A stretch of 7,729 nt of DNA from Chryseobacterium gleum (GCA_945877005.1 CAMCQL010000085.1:1-7729), one strand, 5' to 3'. Positions 1-7,729 are shown, counted from the stretch's first letter. The notes: a model not told the origin generated them from the letters alone. A program made the numbers and translations.

Positions 1-861
1 TGTGTTAATGCTAACATATTACTTTCAAAAAAAGATGGGGTAAACGGTATATGGCAGTCATTGCAAGGGGCAACAGCTTCGGTTGACGCATCTGGAGTGG
101 TAAAAGGATTGAAGACTGGACAATCTTCGATTATATTTACTTCTGAAAACGGTTGTAGCGATACCATTAACATAATGGTAAACCCAATACCATCAATTGA
201 GGCACTCTCGAGTATGTGTTTAAACGGCACACAATCAGCAAAAGGTTCTGAAATAGCAAATAAAAATACACCTTGGACTGCATCCAATACTGATGTCATT
301 TCAGTTGATAAAGTCGGTAATATTTTAGCTAAATCGGCAGGTAATTCCAATTTAACCTTTATGAGTGATGCCGGTTGTATTGTCACAAAACCGATTGCCG
401 TTTTAGCGTTACCCACAATTGATGGCAATAGTGATATATGTGAAGCATCGAATGCAATTTACACCTCTTCAGATGGAGTGAATCAAACTGGTTTATGGGT
501 GAGTTTGGATGCTAAAATCGGAACAATAAATACTTCTGGAGAATTTAAGGGTGTTGGAAAAGGAACTACGAAAATTCAATACACTGATGTCAATGGGTGT
601 AAAAATCAAAAAACTGTAGTTGTAAATCCGTTGCCAATTATTTCTGGAACAGCGGCATTATGTTTAGATGCAAATTCAACCTTAACTGCAACAGGAACGC
701 CATTGAACAATCAAGCGTGGTCAGTGGAGAACAGTGCAATTGTTCAATTAGAACAAAATGGGAATAAAGGAACCATCAAAGGGTTGGAAACAGGAAGTAC
801 AACTGTTTTTTATACAGACAATAAAAATTGTAAGAGTGGAATAGTTGTAGCAGTTAATTCA
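1..861 (+). repeat. Four tandem BIG_2-like Ig repeats (A1-A4)
   Basis: Four repeats of about 74 residues: A1 residues 1-60 (its front edge is cut by the window), A2 61-134, A3 135-208 and A4 209-287. Each opens with 'NP.P.I.G...LC' or a variant, has a Trp 17-19 residues after the Cys (W18, W92, W166, W240), then a 'V..D..G.V.G...G...I.YTD.NGC' segment ending in a second Cys. Cys pairs are 1-52, 73-126, 147-200 and 221-277, with 21 residues between consecutive pairs. The 'D..G.V.G...G' core is typical of bacterial Ig-like group 2 (BIG_2) domains, a fold common in adhesins. The first base of the window is already the first Cys codon of A1, so more copies may lie upstream. Confidence 0.82.
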
Positions 862-3800
862 ATCCCGGATGTTATTGCTTCAGTAAATTCAGTTGATATA
901 TGTTCTGGGTCTATACCAAATATTCGATTGACAAGTAGTTTTGAAGGAACTTTATTCAATTGGACAGCAACGAATTTGGATGTGAGTGGAGGTAGAGATA
1001 CTACGAATGTCGCAGTTGGTGGTTTAATTAAACAACCACTATCAGCTGTGGAAGGTAAAGAGCAGGGGTTTGTTATTTATACAATTACTCCAAGACTCAA
1101 TGGTTGTAATGGCACACCAATTGAGGTGAAAGTTACTGTGAAAAAGATCGACAACCCCTCTTTTAATTACGCTAAAACTAGTTACTGTTCAAATGAACAA
1201 AATCCTTTACCGATTATTTCAGGTTCTACAGGGGGGACATATACCGTTTTGCCATTGAATGGTTTGAATATTGACAAACAAACAGGGATGATTAACTTAA
1301 AATCGTCTCAGGCTGGAAGCTATGAAATTAGATATGCTAGTTCAGGAGCGTGTGCGCAAGATTCTAAATTTACTGTTGCGATTAAAGCTTCTCCTTCAGT
1401 TCAGTCGATACAAGATATCCAATTGTGTCAAGACCAATTTTCTTCCCCAATTAATTTTGTGGGATCACAAAATACTAATTTTGTATGGGTTAATACAAAT
1501 ACTGCAATTGGATTAAGTTCAACTGGTGAAGGAACAATACCTTCATTTAAAGGGAATGGCACGATAATGGGTCAAAATTCGATAGCGGGTATTGTTCAAG
1601 TGACTCCAGAACGGGATGGTTGTTCAGGTGATAAAGTTTCGTTTGTGATTTCTGTAAATTCGAAAGATAATGCTTCGATAAGTTATGCTAATTATACCTA
1701 TTGTTATTCAGATGCGAGTATTGCGCCAACGATTAATGGAACCTTTGGAGGTCAATTTACTTCTTCATCAGCAAATTTAATAGTGGATTCCAAAACTGGA
1801 GAGATTGATATCAATGCATCGAAACCTGGTAAGTATTCGATAACTTATACTACTAAAGGAAGCTGTCCGAGTGATACTACTGTTCAGGTAGCTATTTCTG
1901 ACAAACCGTCTGTAGAAAAAATTAGTAACCAATCAATTTGTGAAGGAAGTAATTTTAGTTCAATTATATTTAAAGGAGCGGAAGGTTCTACGTTTACATG
2001 GAAGAATAATAATACGACCATTGGACTTTCAACACAAGGAATAGGTGATCTTTTATCTTTTAAGGGAACAGGAACCCAAATTGGAGGGACTTCTGTTCAA
2101 GCTATAATTGAAGTAACACCATCAGCAGGTTCTTGTATTGGTGAAAAACAAACGTTTTCGTTAGAGGTTAATCCTGTTCAAAATGCAAATTTTACCTATC
2201 CTGATAATTCATTTTGTAAACAACGAGACTTAGATCCAATTGCAAAAGTAACAGGTGAACAAGGCGGTGTTTTCTCAGTGACACCTTTGATTAATTCATT
2301 CAATTCATCGACTGGTTTTATTGATGTTTCAACTGTTGAAAGTGGTGAATATACCTTAACATATACAACTTCTGGAACTTGTAAAAATTCTACAAGTATG
2401 AAGTTATTTATCGGAGACAATCCAGGTGTAGATGGTGTAAATAATCAGTCTATCTGCAAAGGAGCTAGTTTTAATGAAATCGTTTTCACTGGAAATCCAG
2501 GAACGATTTTCGATTGGTCGAATAACAATACATCGATAGGATTGGAATCGTTTGGAACAGGAACTATACCATCGTTTGTAGGTCTTGGTGCGACATTAGC
2601 AAATCCAAATAATTCTGCGTTAATTAATGTTACTCCACGTATTGGTTCGTGTAGAGGGGTCACTAAATCTTTTGAGTTATTAGTTAAATACAAAGAAGCC
2701 GTAAAATTAGCTTATGACAATGCATCGTATTGTAATAAAGATGCGGATCCAGTTCCGGTAATTATTGGAGATAATTCGGGAACGTTTTATGCTTTTCCTT
2801 CGGGGATGTCGATCAATGCTTCAACAGGGGTTGTTAATTTACAAACCACTAAAGATGGTGTATACGATATCGTATATAAAACAGCAGGATTTTGTGCGGA
2901 TTCATCAATTGCGAGAATGTATATTAATTCTTCTCCTATTGTTAATTCAATCGCCAATCAAACGGTTTGTGCTGGAATTTCTTTCAATAAAGTTGAATTT
3001 AGTGGAAGTTTAGGAGCAGTTTTTGATTGGACGAATTCATCTTCTTCCATAGGTTTAAATTCATTTGGTGCTGGAAATATAGCGGCATTTAGATCAGAGA
3101 ATACAACCGGCAACTTATTAGTTGGTAAAATTACAGTCACTCCAAAGGCAGGTTCTTGTGTAGGTACACCAACTTTTTTCAACTTATCGGTGATACCTTC
3201 TGATGATCCTACATTTGATTATGGCAAATCAGATGTTTGTTTCGGAAATGAATTCGTAACGCCTACTAGAAATTTAAAATCAGGTGTTTTTGCGAGTGTA
3301 CCGAATGGATTAACAATAGATTCAAAAACTGGTGTTGTGAATGTTTTAAATTCTATTCCAGCAACATATACGATCAGCTACACAACAAAAGGAATATGTC
3401 CGAATATTAGCACGAAACAATTATCTATTCTTGAAAAACCAATACTGTCAACTATTTCAAATCAAACTAAGTGTGCGGGAAATTCATTTGAGCCTGTTGA
3501 TTTTCAAAGCTCTATTCCATCCACAACATATACATGGACGAATAGCAATGTTGCAATTGGATTACCAAGTAGTGGAAATGGAGGTATTTCTGGATTTGTT
3601 GGAGCTTCAGATAAATTAGGTATAAATCCTGTTACCGCATTGATCAAAGTTATTCCAAAAGTCAAAGAATGTGTCGGTGATGAGAAGTCATTTTTATTAA
3701 CGGTGAATCCGAATGATAATCCAGGGTTTATGTATGCCGATAATTCATTTTGTTTTACTGAAAATAACCCAACTCCAATTATCACTGGAACAAAATCTGG

Positions 3801-6800
3801 AATATTTACAGCTAGTTCAAACGATTTGGTAATAGATAATTTAACTGGTACGATTAAATTAAATCAATCTAAACCTGGTAATTATACTGTGAAGTATACT
3901 ACTAAAGGTATCTGTCCGAAGGACTCTACTGTATCAATTTCGGTGGGCCAAACTCCAAGTGTAGAACTTGTTCAAAATAAAGAGTATTGCCAAGGAATGA
4001 ATACAGGTGGAATTGCTTTCACCGGAGGTTTAGGAACTGTTTTTGATTGGACGAATTCCAATCCTGCTTTAGGATTTAGTACATCTGGTATAGGAGCAAT
4101 ACCCTCATTTGTTGCAAATGGACCAACTGTAGGTGGTACTTTCGTAACAGGTAACGTTATTGTTACACCTCGCGTTGGGAAATGTATAGGTGCTCCGATT
4201 TCATTTTCAGTGAAAGTGAATGCACTTGATGATCCAGGATTTAGTTATTCAGATATTTCATTTTGTAAAACACAACCGAATCCACAACCAACTGTAATTG
4301 GTTTTCAAGGTGGTACATTCAGTGCTGAACCTGCAGGTTTATCCATTAGTTCATCGACTGGTATGATTTTCTTGAATAATTCTCAAGACAATACCTATAC
4401 GATCAAATATCAAACAAAAGGAGCTTGTCCGAATTCATCTACAGTAACATTATCTGTAGGGTCTAATCCTACTGTCAACCCTGTTTTTGATAGAAGTGTT
4501 TGTGTTGGTACAAACTTTCAATCCATTGTTTTTTCTGGAAAACCAGGAACAAATTTCGAATGGGTAAATTCTGATCCGACCATCGGCTTAAGTCCAAGTG
4601 GTAAAGGTAATATTCCTGAGTTTTTAGCATTATCAGCAAAAACTTCGAAAATCGTAGTTACACCATTGATTGGGACTTGTAGAGGTAAATCAATCATGTT
4701 TACGTTGAGTGCCATTGAAAATAAAACTCCGGTTATTTCTTATTCCCAACAGTCTTATTGTTTGGGCGATGACAATCCTATTCCAACATTAACAGGCGGT
4801 TCGAACGGAACATTTACGGCATCTCCTCAAGGGTTGTTTATTAGCAGTGCAACGGGTGAAATTAATTTGGAACAATCTAGAATAGGGGTTTATACCATTA
4901 CTTACAATGTTTCTGGTTCGTGTTCTTCGAATGGGTCAACACGTTTGGCAATTGGTACATCTCCAACGATTGAAGACATTCCATCGCAAGTAGTATGTAA
5001 TGGATCGTTGGTGAAATCAGTGATTTTTAAGGGAAGTGCTGGGACGCAGTTTTCTTGGAAAAACAACACTTCACTTATTGGACTTCAACCAAGTGGAGAA
5101 GGAAATATCAATGCTTTTATTGGTCAAAATTCGACGAAGGAAAAATTAGTTGCAACGATTACTGTGAATCCTTATGTTGGAACATGTAAAGGAAAAGCGA
5201 AAAGTTTTGTGATTTCTGTGAATCCGAGTGATGATCCAACGTTTAATTTTTCAAGTTCATTTACTTGTAAAAATTCACCTGTCAACCCATTCCCGATGAT
5301 TGAAGGAACATCAGGTGGAGTTTTTACTTCTTCTCCAATTGGATTGTTTATTAATTCTGCAACAGGTGAGATTGATGTGAAAAAATCACTTGTTAATTCG
5401 TATAACATTACTTATGTAACGAGAGGACTTTGTTCAAAAGCAGCAACCGTTGCAATGAAGATCAATTCGTTTCCGACTATGGAAAACGTAAGTAATCAGT
5501 CAATTTGTAGCGGGTCTATGTTCAATGTTGTCTCCTTTAGAGGTACACCAAATACGATTTACCAGTGGACCAATAATCAACCTTCTATTGGATTGGCTAA
5601 AACAGGTACAAATGACATCGAAGCTTTTAAAGCAAAAGAAATTTCAAGTGCAGGACAATCATTAACAGCAAACGTAATTGTTACTCCTGAGTTAGATGGT
5701 TGTTACGGTGATCCTAAAAATTTCACATTGACTGTAAATAAAACAGATAATCCTTCGTTTGTTTATACACAAACTTCCTTCTGTGTTGGTGACAAAAATT
5801 CAATTCCATTTATTCAAGGAACGAAAAATGGGACATTCAGCTCGTCTGTTGGGTTATCTTTGAATAGTAGTACTGGAGCGATTGCAATCGATAAATCAAC
5901 TGCAGGTAGTTATGTTGTTAAATACACTACTTCGGGATTGTGCCCGAAAGACTCGAGTGTATCGATTATAATTAATCCAAAACCAGTTGTCAATTCAATT
6001 GTGAGTCAGCAAAAATGTGATGGAGCTAATTTTGATCCAATTAATTTTGTTGGTAACGCATCAAACTATAATTGGACAAGTTCAGAACCGTCGATTGGAT
6101 TAATGTCAACTGGAAGTGGAAATATCCCATCTTTTGTAGCATCTGGAACGATTAGAGGAGGAAGTTCAATTTCGTCCTTAGTAACTGTAACTCCAGAATT
6201 AAATGGATGTAAAGGTGATTCTAAGGTGTTCTCGTTAATTGTAAACTCTCAAGATGATCCTTCATTTACTTTCTTAGATAATTCATTTTGTATTACAGAA
6301 CAAAACCCTATTCCAGTTGTGAAAGGAACATTAGGTGGAACGTTTAGTTTCAAACCTACTGGACTTGTCATAGATCCAAAAACAGGAAAAGTAGACATTA
6401 AAAATTCTAAGTTTGGTTTGTATGATGTTACCTATACTACCAATGGTAAATGTAAAGCAGACTCGACTGTTAAGATTGGTATTGGAGAAAATCCATCGAT
6501 TAATCCACCAGATTTCGACAATATTAGATGTGAAGGCGACATATTTAAAGCGGTAAAATTCAGTGGTAATGCTGGAACTGTATTTGAATGGACAAACAAT
6601 AACACTTCAATTGGTATTCCAGCGACAGGTATTGGAGATATGCCTTCTTTTAAAGCGCGCGGTACTATCCTTGGTGGTATTGACACCACTGCTACGATTT
6701 CAGTAACTCCAAGAATTGGTATTTGTGTTGGTCGAACAGTAACTTTTAAATACAAAGTAAAAGCAAAACCTAAAGTTGAAGCAGGTATCTATGATTTCTT

Positions 6801-7729
6801 TACTAATTCAAGTAGAAATAAAGACACTATTTTCTGTAAAGGAGGGAAAGCAACTTTAGTAGCATCGGGCTCTTCAAAAGTAGAAGATTATTATTGGTTC
6901 CCTAATAACACTTTATCGAATAGTACAGGTGCAAGAGTTTTTGCTTCTACAGATATTACTCAGGAATATGTTGTGGTCGGAAGAAATGAATATTGTGTGA
7001 ATTCTGATACGGTGAAATTAACCGTAGTAAGTCCTTTCGTAAATACTGTAGTTGACACAGCAGTTTGTGCAGGTACTTATTTTAATTCGGTTAAGTTTAA
7101 AGGAAACGAATATGCAAAACATTTTGATTGGACAAACTCAAATACGAAGATTGGATTATTAAATACAGGAACAGACTCCATCTCTTCTTTTAAGGGATTA
7201 ATTAGCTCGACTGTGGCTGCCGAAGTTGGGTTGATTTCAGTAACTCCTAAATTTACCATTCAGGAAACGGGTGAACAATGTAAAGGAACACCAACTACTT
7301 TCAAATTAACGGTGAATAAGCAAGACAATGCTTCATTTACGGGTTACCAATCAGAATATTGTGGAACGGAGAGCATAGTTCCTCCGCCTACAGTTACTGG
7401 AACCAAAGGAGGATTTTTTGCCGTGAGTTCAAAAAATTTAGCCATCAATGCTGCAACAGGTCAATTATTTCCATCTTCTTCAAAATCAGGTGAATATTTT
7501 GTCACTTACACTACTTCGGGTCAATGTTCGAAAGTAGATTCTGCAAAAGTGATTATTCGACCTCAATTAAAAGCGATGATTACTGGCGGTGATACCATTT
7601 GTGAGGGTGATTTAAATGCTAAAATTGTATTGAAAGGGATGAATGGCTTACCTCCATATGTATTTACATATAAAATTAATGACGGTTTACAACAAACAAT
7701 TTCTACCGATTTTGGAACAGACAGTGTAG
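1..7729 (+). CDS. Giant Ig-like/PKD-like repeat surface protein, internal fragment open at both ends
   Basis: Frame 1 is open across the entire window: 2,576 codons, no stop, no frameshift. Start and stop codons, signal peptide and C-terminal sorting domain all lie outside. The translation is a chain of about 31 beta-sandwich-type domains: four BIG_2-like repeats (residues 1-287), eleven X-Y pairs (288-2163), X12 (2164-2256), an Ig-like Z domain (2257-2342), X13-Y12 (2343-2520) and the start of a further domain (2521-2576). Composition is rich in Ser, Thr, Asn, Gly and Val with 61 regularly spaced cysteines, as expected of an extracellular protein. No membrane segment, coiled coil or catalytic motif is seen. 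X resembles the PKD-like domain family common in Bacteroidota. Proteins of this build are typically cell-surface or secreted type IX secretion substrates linked to adhesion or gliding; that role is inferred, not shown here. Frame and coding status are very secure, the specific function is unknown. Confidence 0.96.
862..1386 (+). repeat. Unit 1 (X1-Y1), divergent X
   Basis: X1 has Cys 301 and 369 and Trp 321 in the standard places and the 'TPRLNGC.GTP' end. It lacks the 'IGL...G.G.IPSF' motif of the other X copies and instead has a longer Gly- and Val-rich stretch (residues 327-358). Y1 is standard: Cys 396 and 451, 'NPLPIISG', 'GLNIDKQTGMI'. The A4-to-X1 linker is 24 residues Cys-to-Cys, between the A value (21) and the array value (25), so X1 looks like a transition domain. 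Confidence 0.82.
1387..1899 (+). repeat. Unit 2 (X2-Y2)
   Basis: X2 has Cys 476 and 541, Trp 496 and 'IGLSSTGEGTIPSF'. Y2 has Cys 568 and 622. In Y2 the X-Y junction reads 'KDNASISY', with Ile where most copies have Phe. A D-T-T tripeptide follows the last Cys (Asp 625), matching the Bacteroidota O-glycosylation sequon. Confidence 0.88.
1900..2415 (+). repeat. Unit 3 (X3-Y3)
   Basis: X3 has Cys 647 and 712 and Trp 667; its 'GLSTQGIGDLLSF' departs from the usual 'IPSF'. Y3 has Cys 739 and 794. The Y3 central motif is altered: 'GL.I' is lost but 'STGFIDV' keeps the invariant Thr-Gly. The acidic X-Y junction is replaced by 'VQNANF'. Confidence 0.87.
2416..2928 (+). repeat. Unit 4 (X4-Y4)
   Basis: X4 has Cys 819 and 884, Trp 839 in 'FDWSNNN' and 'GTGTIPSF'. 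Y4 has Cys 911 and 965 and 'GMSINASTGVV'. The junction 'YKEAVKLAY' lacks the D-(D/N)-P/A motif and is more basic than in other units. Confidence 0.88.
2929..3432 (+). repeat. Unit 5 (X5-Y5)
   Basis: X5 has Cys 990 and 1053 and Trp 1010 in 'FDWTNS'; Y5 has Cys 1080 and 1133 and 'GLTIDSKTGVV'. The Y5 'G..GG.F' strand is reduced to 'LKSGVF'. A 20-base stretch at 3019-3038 is identical to one in X7 (4039-4058). Confidence 0.88.
3433..3948 (+). repeat. Unit 6 (X6-Y6)
   Basis: X6 has Cys 1158 and 1224 and Trp 1179, one residue later than in most copies; 'GNGGISGF' replaces 'G.G.IPSF'. Y6 has Cys 1251 and 1305, the junction 'NDNPGFMY', and a D-S-T tripeptide at Asp 1308 just after the last Cys. Confidence 0.88.
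3949..4461 (+). repeat. Unit 7 (X7-Y7)
   Basis: X7 has Cys 1330 and 1395, Trp 1350 in 'FDWTNSN' and 'GIGAIPSF', with 'ALGF' in place of 'IGL'. Y7 has Cys 1422 and 1476, junction 'LDDPGFSY' and 'GLSISSSTGMI'. It carries the second copy of the 20-base identity shared with X5. Confidence 0.88.
4462..4956 (+). repeat. Unit 8 (X8-Y8), shortest X
   Basis: X8 has Cys 1501 and 1560, only 59 apart against 63-66 in most copies. The missing residues are in the loop between 'GNIPEF' and 'KIVVTP', while Trp 1521 and the flanking linkers keep their positions. Y8 has Cys 1587 and 1641 and 'GLFISSATGEI', closely matching Y9. The junction 'ENKTPVISY' lacks the acidic motif. Confidence 0.87.
4957..5466 (+). 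repeat. Unit 9 (X9-Y9)
   Basis: X9 has Cys 1666 and 1729, Trp 1686 in 'FSWKNN' and 'GEGNINAF' instead of 'IPSF'; 'VTP' is changed to 'VNP'. Y9 has Cys 1756 and 1811, junction 'SDDPTFNF' and 'GLFINSATGEI', nearly the same as neighbouring Y8, which points to a local duplication. Confidence 0.87.
5467..5976 (+). repeat. Unit 10 (X10-Y10)
   Basis: X10 has Cys 1836 and 1901, Trp 1856 in 'YQWTNN' and 'GTNDIEAF'; its end 'TPELDGC.GD' resembles X11 ('TPELNGC.GD'). Y10 has Cys 1928 and 1981, junction 'TDNPSFVY' and 'GLSLNSSTGAI'. Confidence 0.88.
5977..6489 (+). repeat. Unit 11 (X11-Y11)
   Basis: X11 has Cys 2006 and 2070, Trp 2025 (one residue earlier than usual) and 'GSGNIPSF'. Y11 has Cys 2097 and 2151, junction 'QDDPSFTF', 'GLVIDPKTGKV' and a D-S-T tripeptide at Asp 2154. 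The linker to X12 is 26 residues, the only Y-to-X linker that is not 25. Confidence 0.88.
6490..6768 (+). repeat. X12, PKD-like domain without a Y partner
   Basis: Residues 2164-2256 form a complete X domain: Cys 2177 and 2242, Trp 2197 in 'FEWTNNN', 'GIGDMPSF' and 'TPRIGICVG'. What follows is not a Y domain but the Z domain. The exit strand 'TFKYKVKAKP' is unusually Lys-rich. Confidence 0.88.
6769..7026 (+). repeat. Z, single Ig-like domain replacing Y
   Basis: Residues 2257-2342. It reads 'DTIFCKGGKATLVASG', then Trp 2299, 'PNNTLSNSTGA', a 'TQEYVVVG' strand and 'YCVNSDTVKLTV'. Cys 2279 and 2332 are 53 apart and the Trp follows the first Cys by 20 residues, as in X. This pattern is a common Ig-like repeat of Bacteroidota surface proteins and is unlike Y, which has no Trp and carries 'GL.I...TG.I'. 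It occurs once in this window. Confidence 0.8.
7027..7560 (+). repeat. Final X-Y unit (X13-Y12)
   Basis: X13 has Cys 2356 and 2427 (71 apart, the longest X) and Trp 2377 in 'FDWTNSN'. Extra residues lie before the second Cys ('FTIQETGEQC'), and 'TGTDSISSF' replaces 'G.G.IPSF'. Y12 has Cys 2454 and 2509, junction 'QDNASFTGY' and 'NLAINAATGQL'. The X-Y linker is still 27 residues, so normal alternation resumes after Z. Confidence 0.87.
7561..7729 (+). repeat. W, start of a further Ig-like domain, cut by the window edge
   Basis: Residues 2521-2576 begin 'GGDTICEGDLNAKIVLKG' and continue 'LPPYVFTYKINDG'. The 'PPY.FTY.INDG' core recalls a repeat frequent in Bacteroidota giant proteins. Cys 2534 is 25 residues after the last Y12 Cys, so the linker register is kept, but there is no Trp about 20 residues later as in X. 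The second Cys would lie beyond the window. Confidence 0.65.

Larger units (their letters stand above)
862..6489 (+). repeat. Eleven tandem two-domain X-Y units (PKD-like + Ig-like)
   Basis: Residues 288-2163 hold eleven copies of a composite unit of 165-175 residues. X (about 90 residues) carries 'C.G..F..I.F.G', a Trp 19-21 residues after the Cys, 'IGL...G.G.IPSF', then 'I.VTP..G.C.G' with the second Cys. Y (about 80 residues) starts near 'D(D/N)P.F.Y', has an early Cys, 'G..GG.F', 'GL.I...TG.I' and 'G.Y.I.YTT.G.C', and never contains Trp. X matches the PKD-like domain style of Bacteroidota giant proteins; the Y core recalls putative Ig (He_PIG-type) repeats. Copies are clearly homologous in protein but strongly diverged in DNA, so the array is old rather than a recent expansion. 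Boundaries are set 13 residues before each X first Cys and are approximate. Confidence 0.9.

Noticed and set aside
1322..3619. Short forward open stretches in other frames (1322-1516, 2765-3013, 3431-3619)
   Set aside because: They overlap the long frame 1 gene, are Leu/Ile/Gln-rich as expected of an out-of-frame reading of AT-rich DNA, and match no family.
2196..7259. Recurring reverse-strand open stretches of about 60-107 codons (for example 2445-2693, 3504-3785, 6432-6755) with similar peptides such as 'GVT.I' and 'VPGFP'
   Set aside because: They recur because they are antisense readings of the same X and Y motifs. They lie wholly inside a continuous + strand frame and encode no recognisable protein.
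1..7729. CRISPR array or DNA-level tandem repeat
   Set aside because: The periodicity is about 510 bases, is clear only in protein, and has no short identical repeats with unique spacers.
1..7729. Internal promoters, terminators or gene boundaries
   Set aside because: AT-rich hexamer-like strings are common by composition, but there is no stop codon in frame 1 and no non-coding gap, so none can be supported.
1..7729. Frameshift or pseudogene in the repeat array
   Set aside because: I translated every line in frame 1; motifs and cysteine spacing continue in register to the last codon without a stop.
7561..7729. C-terminal type IX sorting domain or stop at the final 'tag'
   Set aside because: The terminal 'tag' is out of frame (the last codons read GAC AGT GTA then a lone G), and the last domain resembles an Ig-like repeat, not a sorting domain.

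Overview
The whole window is the inside of a single, very large protein-coding gene on the + strand. Frame 1 reads from the first base to the last without a stop (2,576 complete codons plus one base). Neither the start codon nor the stop codon is present, so the protein is longer than 2,576 residues. There is no intergenic DNA, RNA gene, mobile element, promoter or terminator that I can support. Residue numbers below count from the first codon of the window.

The DNA is AT-rich. The protein is a chain of Ig-like and PKD-like domains of the kind found in giant surface proteins of Bacteroidota (Flavobacteriia, Cytophagia and relatives). That assignment rests on domain style and codon bias; the genus cannot be read from the window. 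Such proteins are usually exported by the type IX secretion system and carry a C-terminal sorting domain. That end lies outside this window, so export by this route is an inference.

Layout by nucleotide position: (1) 1-861, four bacterial Ig-like (BIG_2-type) repeats of about 74 residues, called A. (2) 862-6489, eleven units of two alternating domains: X, a PKD-like domain with a central Trp and an 'IGL...G.G.IPSF' motif, and Y, a Trp-less Ig-like domain with a 'GL.I...TG.I' motif and a 'YTT.G.C' strand. (3) 6490-6768, a twelfth X. (4) 6769-7026, a different Ig-like domain, Z, sitting where Y should be. (5) 7027-7560, a thirteenth X and a twelfth Y. (6) 7561-7729, the start of another domain type, W, cut by the window edge.

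The most striking property is the cysteine register. All 61 cysteines fall into two-per-domain positions, giving 30 pairs plus one at the truncated edge. The X-to-Y linker is always 27 residues Cys-to-Cys and the Y-to-next-X linker is 25 in ten of eleven cases (26 once), while loops inside X vary. This suggests a disulfide-stapled extracellular rod with fixed domain-to-domain geometry, probably an adhesin or surface filament. No enzymatic motif is visible. I see no new multi-gene system here; what deserves attention is the architecture of this one protein.
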